DNA of 5,027 nucleotides, from contig JAOUMG010000209.1 of the NCBI GenBank assembly GCA_029881635.1, positions 1 to 5,027 on the forward strand, written 5' to 3'. The DNA is from Paracoccaceae bacterium (GTDB taxonomy: Bacteria > Pseudomonadota > Alphaproteobacteria > Rhodobacterales > Rhodobacteraceae). This document shows, piece by piece, positions 1 to 5,027 of the stretch (its first letter is position 1; each line of letters begins with the position of its first letter). The notes below the pieces were generated by a model that did no database searches, was not told where the DNA came from, and saw only the letters and a program-made list of their open reading frames with translations. A program made the position numbers and the translations under genes.

Positions 1-511
1 TAAAGGTATCGAAGATCCGCGCGCCCATGTCGCCGATGTTGAAAATAGGTTCATAGGCCATGAAAGTTTCAACCAGCACAACGGAATCTCCGACCGGCAT
101 CACCGGAATACGGTTGGCCTGAAGGTTGATTGTCGTGTCGGTATGCACAGGGTGCGAGCTGGTCGCATAGGACCAGTAGATCTTGTATTTCGTGTTCACG
201 GGATCCCACTCGACCACGGAAACACGAACCCAGGTTGGCTTTCTTGAGAACGTCAGATAGTCGAACAACGTGTTCATGCCGTCGATATAGGCCGGATCAA
301 GATCCTGGGTTTGCCGAGATACAAGGTCTGCAACCGTATAGGCGGCCTTCAGGTTGACGTTTTTCTGGCGAAACGCGTCAAAGAACTGGAATGACGCGAT
401 ATACCACCAGATCAGGAATGCGAAAGCAAGCACACCTTCGGTCGGAATTGATCCGCGCGTTTCGTCGCCAAATTGGCGGCCATAAACCTTCAGACGTGCA
501 TAAAGAGACAT
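1..511 (-). CDS. TadE/TadG-family pilus assembly protein (second TadE-like, C-terminus cut off by window)
   Basis: The frame is open for 170 codons from ATG at 511-509 to the window edge. The N-terminus is basic and cytoplasmic (MSLYARLKVYGRQFGDETRG), followed by one membrane helix at about residues 26-45. The motif G20-SIPT-E25 just before the helix fits the type IV pseudopilin cleavage signature (Gly with Glu at +5) known for TadE/TadF, which are cut by the TadV prepilin peptidase. The rest is a periplasmic domain with no cysteine in the visible part. Residues 145-157 (VLVETFMAYEPIF) resemble the conserved Y-x-P-x-F block near the C-terminus of TadE-family proteins. From the usual family length, probably only some 10-30 residues are missing. 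The start is supported by TAGGGAG (517-523) five bases upstream, lying inside the end of the preceding gene, and by the one-base gap to that gene's stop. It probably acts as a minor pseudopilin or envelope component of the Tad pilus. The family call is firm; the exact role is inferred. Confidence 0.85.
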   Translation of the reverse strand, partial: MSLYARLKVYGRQFGDETRGSIPTEGVLAFAFLIWWYIASFQFFDAFRQKNVNLKAAYTVADLVSRQTQDLDPAYIDGMNTLFDYLTFSRKPTWVRVSVVEWDPVNTKYKIYWSYATSSHPVHTDTTINLQANRIPVMPVGDSVVLVETFMAYEPIFNIGDMGARIFDTF

Positions 512-512
512 G

Positions 513-1076
513 TCAGCTCCCTACTTTCGGTTCGTTCACAAAGGCGGTCGATGAAACCAGCGAATAGGCACCGGTGTCGTCTTTGGGCAAATGGAAGCCG
601 AGACCAGTCATCGGGAACATCGGATCGAATTTGACGCAGGCACGGATCAGCATCATTTCGTCGCCGCCACCGGTCTGGAATGTGGTCAGCGCGTTGATGT
701 CAGATGTAGTGTCGGCGCGGTCGATACAGGTGGGGCCGGACGATAGCGGCACCCATGCCGTAGTATCCACCGAACGCAGTTCGACCAGAACAACATTCAT
801 GCAATTCGGAATCAGCCCCGCGTTGTTGCAAACGATCTTTTTGAAATCTTCGTGCTTCATGTCGTCGTAATAGCCCAGACGCAGGCCGCGTACCGCCATG
901 TCCAGGCCGCGTTCAAGCATGACATGCCGGACCATAAGCAGGCCCATTTCCAGCGAGGAAACCACCAGGATCAGGAAGAAGGGCAGGAAGATGACGAACG
1001 GGATTGTCGCCGTGCCATCTTCCTCTTTGGCCTTTCGCGTGAACCAGCCGCGCATGGATGTCATGAATTGTCCCAT
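513..1076 (-). CDS. tadE: TadE-like minor pseudopilin, Tad pilus assembly protein
   Basis: The product is 187 residues, a normal length for the family. A charged cytoplasmic N-terminus ending in KEEDG21 is followed by one membrane helix (about residues 24-47, TATIPFVIFLPFFLILVVSS) and a periplasmic domain. Residues 145-155 (RACVKFDPMFP) match the Cys/Tyr-x-x-P-x-x-P-like block near the C-terminus of TadE proteins. Four cysteines (C83, C92, C117, C147) all lie on the periplasmic side and could form two disulfides. The Glu expected at +5 after the conserved Gly is a proline (P26), so classical prepilin processing is uncertain. I recall the same TATIPF pattern in related alphaproteobacterial proteins, so it is probably a lineage trait rather than damage. 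The start codon shares one base with the upstream stop (TAATG), which implies coupling. A GAGG lies 11 bases upstream, rather far. Met5, with GGGA a few bases before it, is an alternative start. It probably helps assemble or anchor the Flp pilus. Confidence 0.88.
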   Translation of the reverse strand: MGQFMTSMRGWFTRKAKEEDGTATIPFVIFLPFFLILVVSSLEMGLLMVRHVMLERGLDMAVRGLRLGYYDDMKHEDFKKIVCNNAGLIPNCMNVVLVELRSVDTTAWVPLSSGPTCIDRADTTSDINALTTFQTGGGDEMMLIRACVKFDPMFPMTGLGFHLPKDDTGAYSLVSSTAFVNEPKVGS

Positions 1077-2755
1077 TAGTGGGTCAGCCTCAGTTTGTTG
1101 ATTGAGTTAACGATGCCTGCAAAGGCCGCGTCGATTCCGCTGGCGCCAAGTGCCGCATAGTAGTTCGCATCTGCACTGGCACAGTTCTTGAGCAGGTTTT
1201 GACCCGAAGTCGGCGCTTCGAAGGCGATCGAATAGATCCTGATGTCCTTGTCGGATGCCTTGGCTGCGTTACACATGGCAATTGTCAGATCATCCTTGTC
1301 CGGGTTGGTGCCGGTGTTGATATAGGTGTTGGCAACCGGATTGGTGTACTGCCCTGGCCGCCAGCTGTTGCGCAACGAACTGCTGCCGTAGGCGTCGTAG
1401 ATGATTTCATCCGAAAAGTAGTACATGGACATGGCTGACCAGACTTCCGGCCAGGTCATCTGGACGGCTTCGCCGGTTTCGCCCGACCCGTCGCCCCAAG
1501 GCTGATCACGCCATTGATCTTTGTAGAACGAAAAGTATTTCCCGGTTGAGGGGTTATAGAGTGAGTATCCGTTCTTGTTCGTCAGGCTATAGGCGGTGTT
1601 CGTGTATAGCAGGCTGACACCATGATCATACTGATCGCGCAGGCGGTATTCGGTGGTATTGGCGCCATCCGTCATCAGAACGATGATCTTCAGAGCCTCT
1701 TTATCGGTGTAGACATAAGGCCGCTCAGAGAAGGTATTGGGCAAATCACCATCTGCGATCATGTCATCCACGACGCTTTGCAACGATGGGTCAAGCAGTG
1801 CTGTGCCCCATTTCATGCCAATATCGATCGAGGTGTTGCCCGAAGCGGACAGGTTGTCGATATAAGTCTTCAGCGCTGAGGGTGAATCGGAAAACGGCAT
1901 GATCCGACGGCTTGCTTCTGTCGGGCAATTGGTCAGATATGGTGGCTTGGCTTTGTAGAATGGATCGAAGTCGCCATTGCGCTGGTATACGCGCGTGCCT
2001 ACGCCAAATCCCATATCCATCGATGTCTTGGTATAGTCAGCCGGGGTGAATTCGATGCAGTTGGACACTGTCTGTTCATTGGTGACGTTGAAATGCGATA
2101 GCAGATCAGGACCAGCGCTGACTTGTGTCGAATAGGGAATGATCGAAATGGAAACTTTGCCCGCTTCGCCGGATTCAAAGATCTTGTCGACAAAAGCCTT
2201 GGCCGCCGGCTTGAGGTTAACCAGGCGGTTATTGCTGTTCATGGACCCTGACACGTCAAGGATCAGTGAAATTTCAAGCTGCCCGACGCTTTCCTCGGCG
2301 GTACTTGCCGCCGTTGTGTTCAGGTAGGGGATGTCGATACCGGCCATGTTCATGAACCAGGTGGGCATCACCTCCGCTACCGAAATTTCGACCTTGCGAT
2401 AATCACCGGTCGAAGGCTGAAATACCTTGATGTCCGCATCTTTCGGCGGTGTCAGACCCGCCTTGAGGAAGTAGTCTTTCACGACGTCTTTGGGCGCCAA
2501 TGTCTGATCAAGGTCGGCAGCGGCCAAGGCAGCACGGTCGATGGTGTTTTGCAGCATCGTGCGACGCTCTTCAAAACGCATCAGATCGAGCGCGACGCCC
2601 GCAAGCAAAAGCATCATGACAAAACAAAACAGACCGAAGATCAGCAGCGATCCGTCTTCCTCGCGCCGAAAGCGTTTGAACGCACAGCGCAATGTTGCAT
2701 TGTTGTATTCCACGGCATCCGCCGTTTTATGCAGGATAGCAGCAAGCAGTGTCAT
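1076..2755 (-). CDS. tadG: TadG-like pilus assembly protein with von Willebrand factor A domain
   Basis: The product is 559 residues. The first 34 are cytoplasmic, ending REEDG35. One membrane helix follows (about 37-59), then the usual TadG stretch (FEERRTMLQNTIDRAALAAADLD) and a large periplasmic part. The vWA domain spans about residues 160-550, with a complete metal-ion adhesion site: DVSGSM at 167-172, the Thr of GNTSID at 308, and the Asp of MTDGAN at 363. The last Rossmann strand and helix (DIRIYSIAFEAP, about 504-515) come only after a long aromatic-rich insert at about 370-488. Four periplasmic cysteines (233, 277, 495, 525) could form disulfides. In the family, TadG is an envelope protein of the Flp/Tad pilus; the vWA domain suggests metal-dependent protein contact or adhesion. 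I chose ATG 2755 because AAAGGG lies six bases upstream and the N-terminus then has the standard short form. A TTG at 2878 would add 41 residues but has no convincing ribosome site. It is first in a coupled three-gene cluster. Confidence 0.92.
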   Translation of the reverse strand: MTLLAAILHKTADAVEYNNATLRCAFKRFRREEDGSLLIFGLFCFVMMLLLAGVALDLMRFEERRTMLQNTIDRAALAAADLDQTLAPKDVVKDYFLKAGLTPPKDADIKVFQPSTGDYRKVEISVAEVMPTWFMNMAGIDIPYLNTTAASTAEESVGQLEISLILDVSGSMNSNNRLVNLKPAAKAFVDKIFESGEAGKVSISIIPYSTQVSAGPDLLSHFNVTNEQTVSNCIEFTPADYTKTSMDMGFGVGTRVYQRNGDFDPFYKAKPPYLTNCPTEASRRIMPFSDSPSALKTYIDNLSASGNTSIDIGMKWGTALLDPSLQSVVDDMIADGDLPNTFSERPYVYTDKEALKIIVLMTDGANTTEYRLRDQYDHGVSLLYTNTAYSLTNKNGYSLYNPSTGKYFSFYKDQWRDQPWGDGSGETGEAVQMTWPEVWSAMSMYYFSDEIIYDAYGSSSLRNSWRPGQYTNPVANTYINTGTNPDKDDLTIAMCNAAKASDKDIRIYSIAFEAPTSGQNLLKNCASADANYYAALGASGIDAAFAGIVNSINKLRLTH

Positions 2756-2761
2756 CACGTA

Positions 2762-2767
2762 CCCTTT
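2762..2767 (-). promoter_or_regulatory. Ribosome binding site deciding the tadG-like start
   Basis: AAAGGG on the minus strand is six bases upstream of ATG 2755. It supports this start over the in-frame TTG at 2878. It lies only four bases downstream of the leader hairpin at 2772-2810, so that structure could affect its exposure. Confidence 0.7.
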
Positions 2768-2771
2768 CAAT

Positions 2772-2810
2772 CGGTGTGTGTTCGTGTGGGCAGATCCACA
2801 AAACACACCG
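2772..2810 (-). promoter_or_regulatory. Two-part stem-loop in the presumed leader of the pilus cluster
   Basis: The outer arms CGGTGTGT (2772-2779) and ACACACCG (2803-2810) pair perfectly over 8 bp. The inner arms TGTGG (2785-2789) and CCACA (2796-2800) pair over 5 bp around the loop 2790-2795. An asymmetric internal loop (5 and 2 bases) separates the two stems. In the minus-strand transcript it would end four bases before the AAAGGG ribosome site. It has no U-tract, so a terminator is unlikely. Either an RNA element controlling translation or stability, or a DNA operator, is possible. The pairing is seen directly; the function is inferred. Confidence 0.45.
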
Positions 2811-3122
2811 CCTTCCCAAGACTTTTCGGTTGTAGTTGCGTCAGAAATAGGGCGCGACTTGCGGCAAAAATGTGGCAAAGCTCTGCAATCGGGCTGATTG
2901 GGACAGATTCAATTACGATCAGCATTCGGCAACGCGGATCGTCGTCGGATTGAAGACAATGGCAGTAACAATTTTCGGAGTGCAAGCGGTCCGCGGGGTC
3001 ATTGCGGGTCTATTGCGAGATACCCGAAATACTTCTGGGTCCGGCGGTTTTGTTCAATTTGAATACCCTTTGTGTTTATTTGATCGTCTGTTAACCAAGG
3101 ACGAGTAGTTTTTTGGGTCTAA

Positions 3123-3162
3123 GGATGCAGAAGCATCCAAGTGGCATATTTGCTTTGCATCC
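3123..3162 (+). promoter_or_regulatory. Inverted repeat with a third competing arm upstream of glutamate dehydrogenase
   Basis: GGATGC (3123-3128) and GCATCC (3133-3138) form a 6-bp hairpin around the tetraloop AGAA. A second copy of the right arm, TGCATCC (3156-3162), can pair over 7 bp with GGATGCA (3123-3129) instead. As RNA this gives two mutually exclusive pairings within about 75 bases of the start codon. As DNA it could be an operator with a repeated half-site. It could belong to the 5' leader of the dehydrogenase or to its promoter. The repeats are plain in the sequence; a regulatory role is inferred. Confidence 0.4.
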
Positions 3163-3185
3163 CCAGGAGCGGTTGCATTGCGTTC

Positions 3186-3193
3186 AGGGAGGA
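3186..3193 (+). promoter_or_regulatory. Strong ribosome binding site of glutamate dehydrogenase
   Basis: AGGGAGGA is a near-perfect Shine-Dalgarno sequence, with GGAGG ending six bases before ATG 3199. It fixes that start in preference to an in-frame TTG at 3178, which would add seven residues. Confidence 0.85.
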
Positions 3194-3198
3194 ATCAC

Positions 3199-4629
3199 AT
3201 GGCCGTCAAGGGTGAGCCGAGTTTTCGGGAATCAGTTGATCTGATGTTCAACAGGGCAGTCGCCCATATGGATCTTTCTCCGGGGCTTGAGGAGAAAATC
3301 CGGGTCTGCAACTCGACCTATACGGTTCGCTTTGGGGTACGGCTGCGCGGGCAGATCCAGACATTCACCGGCTACCGATCGGTTCATTCGGAACATATGG
3401 AACCGGTAAAGGGCGGCATTCGATTTGCCACCAGTGTCAATCAGGATGAAGTTGAGGCGCTGGCCGCCCTGATGACCTTCAAATGCGCCCTGGTTGAGAC
3501 GCCTTTTGGCGGATCAAAGGGCGGGCTCTGTATCGACCCGCGCGAGTATGATGAGCATGAGCTTGAACTGATCACACGCCGCTTTGCCTACGAGCTTATC
3601 AAACGCGATCTGATCAACCCGGCCCAGAACGTTCCCGCCCCGGATATGGGAACCGGGGAACGCGAAATGGCCTGGATCGTTGACCAGTACAAGCGGATGA
3701 ATACCACAGATATCAATGGGGCCGCTTGCGTCACCGGTAAACCGATCAATGCAGGGGGTATCCAGGGCCGGACAGAAGCCACCGGCAGGGGCATTCAATA
3801 TGCCTTGCGCGAATTCTTCCGCCACAAGGATGACATGGCTGCGGCAAAGCTTGCCGGGACGCTGGATGGCAAGACGGTAATCGTTCAGGGTTTGGGGAAT
3901 GTGGGCTACCACGCGGCAGAGTTTCTGTCGACCGAAGACGGTGCCCGGATAACCGGCATCATCGAGCGCGATGGCGGTCTCTGGAACCCCAAGGGCATGA
4001 ATGTTCAGGCCGTGTTCGACTGGATGCGCGCCAATGGCGGCGTGGCCGGTTGCCCGGAAGGCAAACATGTGGCCGATGGGGCGAAACTGTTGGAAGAGGA
4101 TTGCGATATCCTCATTCCCGCCGCGATGGAGGGCGTCATCAACCTTTCCAACGCCAAGCAAATCAAGGCGTCGCTGATCATCGAGGCCGCCAACGGCCCG
4201 ATTACAGCGGGTGCAGACGATATTTTGCGGAAAAAGGGCGTGATCATAATTCCCGACCTTTATGCCAATGCAGGCGGCGTTACCGTGTCTTACTTCGAGT
4301 GGGTCAAAAACCTCAGCCATATCCGCTTTGGCCGGATGCAGCGCCGCCAGGAAGAGGCCCGCCACCAGATCCTGATTGATGAACTCGAACGCCTTTCGGC
4401 CGACAAGGGGTTGGGCTGGTCGCTGTCACCCGGATTCAAGGACCAGTACCTACGGGGTGCGGGTGAACTTGAACTGGTCCGTTCCGGCCTCGACGACACG
4501 ATGCGTGCGGCCTATCAGTCGATCAGCAACGTCTGGCACAGCCGCAATGATGTCACCGATATGCGGATGGCCGCTTATATTGTTGCCATCGAACGCGTCG
4601 CTGCCAGCTATCGTTCCAAAGGTCTTTGA
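3199..4629 (+). CDS. gdh: Glutamate dehydrogenase (Glu/Leu/Phe/Val dehydrogenase family), antenna-bearing type
   Basis: It catalyses reversible oxidative deamination of glutamate to 2-oxoglutarate and ammonium in the cytoplasm. The product is 476 residues, longer than the usual 410-450 of bacterial hexameric enzymes. The N-terminal catalytic domain has PVKGGIRF (69-76, substrate Lys71), TFKCAL (Lys95), PFGGSKGGL (102-110, catalytic Lys107) and PAPDMGTG (147-154, catalytic Asp149). GKPINAGGIQGRTEATGRG (180-198) leads into the nucleotide domain, which has GLGNVG (231-236) and Glu256 at the end of the next strand. An acidic residue there is often linked to NAD use, but coenzyme choice cannot be settled by eye. 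PAAMEGVI (307-314), EAANGPIT (329-336) and NAGGVTVSYFEW (357-368, substrate Ser364) follow. Residues about 380-428 are an insertion resembling the antenna of animal GDH, and the C-terminus (RMAAYIVAIERV) also resembles the animal enzyme. It is a single gene, divergent from the pilus cluster and convergent with the permease. All key residues are present, so it should be active. Specificity for Glu over Leu/Val/Phe is inferred from overall resemblance. Confidence 0.95.
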   Translation: MAVKGEPSFRESVDLMFNRAVAHMDLSPGLEEKIRVCNSTYTVRFGVRLRGQIQTFTGYRSVHSEHMEPVKGGIRFATSVNQDEVEALAALMTFKCALVETPFGGSKGGLCIDPREYDEHELELITRRFAYELIKRDLINPAQNVPAPDMGTGEREMAWIVDQYKRMNTTDINGAACVTGKPINAGGIQGRTEATGRGIQYALREFFRHKDDMAAAKLAGTLDGKTVIVQGLGNVGYHAAEFLSTEDGARITGIIERDGGLWNPKGMNVQAVFDWMRANGGVAGCPEGKHVADGAKLLEEDCDILIPAAMEGVINLSNAKQIKASLIIEAANGPITAGADDILRKKGVIIIPDLYANAGGVTVSYFEWVKNLSHIRFGRMQRRQEEARHQILIDELERLSADKGLGWSLSPGFKDQYLRGAGELELVRSGLDDTMRAAYQSISNVWHSRNDVTDMRMAAYIVAIERVAASYRSKGL

Positions 4630-4648
4630 CGGCACGCGAAAGACACAA

Positions 4649-4677
4649 CCCCATCGGCAGGAGGGCAGCCGGTGGGG
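4649..4677. terminator. GC-rich hairpin in the convergent gap, probable (bidirectional) terminator
   Basis: CCCCATCGGC (4649-4658) pairs with GCCGGTGGGG (4668-4677) over 10 bp around a 9-base loop, with one U-G wobble when read on the plus strand. It starts 20 bases after the dehydrogenase stop and about 50 bases beyond the permease stop. On the minus strand the wobble becomes an A-C mismatch, but the stem is followed by TTGTGTCTTT, a U-rich tail, so it may end permease transcription. On the plus strand no U-tract follows, so any termination there would be weaker or of another kind. Confidence 0.6.
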
Positions 4678-4694
4678 CCAAGCTGGTATCGGCG

Positions 4695-4706
4695 CATCGG
4701 CCGATG
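4695..4706. repeat. 12-base perfect palindrome CATCGGCCGATG in the convergent gap
   Basis: CATCGGCCGATG is fully self-complementary. It sits between the probable terminator and the permease stop codon, and shares the core ATCGGC with the terminator arm at 4653-4658. It may be an added part of the transcription-end structure or a protein site, or simply chance. Confidence 0.35.
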
Positions 4707-4727
4707 GCAGGCGCAATGGCCCGTTGG

Positions 4728-5027
4728 TCATAATGGCCAGACGATCAGGATCATAGGCAAGCCAACCGCCACGACCAAAATCTCCAGCGGCAGGCCCATT
4801 CGCCAGTAATCGCCAAACCCATAGCCGCCAGGACCCAGGATCAGCATGTTGTTCTTGTGCCCGATGGGGGTCAGGAACGCACAGGATGCCGCGACGGCCA
4901 CCGCCATCAGGAACGGGTCTGGCGATGCCCCCAGGCTGCGCGCCATGGCTATGCCGACCGGGGCCGCAACGATCGCGGTCGCGGTGTTGTTGAGCACATC
5001 CGACAATGACATTGTCACCACCATGAG
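4728..5027 (-). CDS. SLC13/DASS-family anion permease, C-terminal fragment (cut by window edge)
   Basis: Only the last 99 residues and the TGA stop are visible. The frame stays open to base 5027, so the gene continues beyond the window, and the in-frame ATG at 5024 is almost certainly an internal Met. The fragment has LSDVLNNTATA (visible residues 8-18), which fits the Asn-Thr substrate/Na+ motif of the second DASS repeat. The segment AAPVGIAMARSLG follows, then a hydrophobic stretch with SCAFLTPIGHKNN (about 46-59), the loop LGPGGYGFGDYWRMGLPLE, and a final membrane helix (about 79-99) ending VWPL. This is typical of the C-terminus of SLC13-type permeases, secondary transporters for di- or tricarboxylates or sulfate. 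Some family members have TrkA-C domains in the middle, which cannot be seen here. It faces the dehydrogenase tail to tail, 98 bases apart. Family is quite sure; substrate is unknown. Confidence 0.88.
   Translation of the reverse strand, partial: LMVVTMSLSDVLNNTATAIVAAPVGIAMARSLGASPDPFLMAVAVAASCAFLTPIGHKNNMLILGPGGYGFGDYWRMGLPLEILVVAVGLPMILIVWPL

Larger units (their letters stand above)
2756..3198. other. Divergent intergenic region (443 bases) between the pilus cluster and glutamate dehydrogenase
   Basis: No ORF here looks genuine: the short frames lack a good ribosome site and have unconvincing composition. The region must carry promoters for both the minus-strand pilus cluster and the plus-strand dehydrogenase, but I could not find a convincing -35/-10 pair on either strand. 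The AT-rich stretch at about 3045-3118 is the likeliest place for the dehydrogenase promoter. Structured elements seen are the hairpin at 2772-2810, the repeat group at 3123-3162, arms GCTGAT/ATCAGC at 2893-2898 and 2918-2923, and a short palindrome TTCAATTTGAA at 3053-3063. The last two are short enough to be chance. Confidence 0.6.

Noticed and set aside
130..357. Plus-strand 75-codon frame over the second TadE-like gene
   Set aside because: It is opposite a minus-strand gene with clear family features, has low-complexity Ser/Arg composition and no ribosome site.
2756..2878. An N-terminal extension of the TadG-like protein starting at TTG 2878
   Set aside because: It has no good ribosome site, would place a polar segment unlike the family before the normal N-terminus, and ATG 2755 has AAAGGG at ideal spacing.
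2986..2994. Short palindrome GCGGTCCGC
   Set aside because: The arms are only four bases with a one-base centre, too short to support a feature in GC-rich DNA.
3001..3022. Near-tandem repeat ATTGCGGGTCT / ATTGCGAGATA
   Set aside because: Only the first six bases and one other match, so this is compatible with chance.
2767..3108. Small open frames in the intergenic region (plus 2872-3108 and minus 2767-2985)
   Set aside because: They lack convincing start signals, have no recognisable domain or membrane pattern, and overlap each other on opposite strands.
3142..3159. A possible sigma-54 (-24/-12) promoter, TGGCAT...TTTGC, before the glutamate dehydrogenase gene
   Set aside because: The spacing between the GG and GC elements is about 12 bases instead of the strict 10, and the nearer GC gives only 7.
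3514..4365. A 283-codon open frame on the minus strand inside glutamate dehydrogenase
   Set aside because: It lies wholly antisense to a gene with all catalytic motifs intact, shows no recognisable domain, and is the kind of long antisense frame common in GC-rich coding DNA.

Overview
The window looks like a chromosomal segment of an alphaproteobacterium, possibly a marine Rhodospirillales such as Thalassospira. This rests on moderate-to-high GC, strong AGGGAGG-type ribosome sites, and protein sequences that resemble, from memory, alphaproteobacterial Tad pilus proteins and an alphaproteobacterial SLC13 permease. The genus is a guess. No mobile element, CRISPR array, tRNA or rRNA was seen.

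Layout. (a) 1-2755, minus strand: a tightly packed three-gene cluster of Tad/Flp pilus (tight adherence) genes. In transcription order they are a large TadG-like protein with a von Willebrand A domain (2755-1076), a TadE-like minor pseudopilin (1076-513), and a second TadE-like protein (511 to beyond base 1, truncated by the window). The first junction is TAATG (one shared base) and the second is TGA-C-ATG (one base between), so the three are almost certainly co-transcribed and translationally coupled. (b) 2756-3198: a 443-base divergent intergenic region. It has a two-part hairpin in the presumed leader of the pilus cluster, and an inverted repeat with an extra third arm upstream of the glutamate dehydrogenase gene. 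(c) 3199-4629, plus strand: a complete glutamate dehydrogenase whose C-terminal half carries an extra segment of about 48 residues, matching in place and length the 'antenna' of animal mitochondrial glutamate dehydrogenase. (d) 4630-4727: a short convergent gap with a strong GC hairpin, probably a terminator, and a 12-base perfect palindrome. (e) 4728-5027, minus strand: the C-terminal 99 residues of an SLC13/DASS-family anion permease.

The pilus cluster works at the cell envelope. All three products share one plan: a short basic cytoplasmic N-terminus, a Gly just before a single membrane helix, and a periplasmic domain. Glutamate dehydrogenase interconverts glutamate with 2-oxoglutarate plus ammonium. 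The permease may move a di- or tricarboxylate or sulfate, but nothing visible fixes its substrate, and a functional link between permease and dehydrogenase is only conjecture.

I found no clearly novel multi-gene system. The most interesting points are the antenna-type dehydrogenase, the uneven keeping of the pseudopilin Glu+5 among the three pilus proteins, the aromatic-rich insert in the TadG vWA domain, and two structured non-coding elements.
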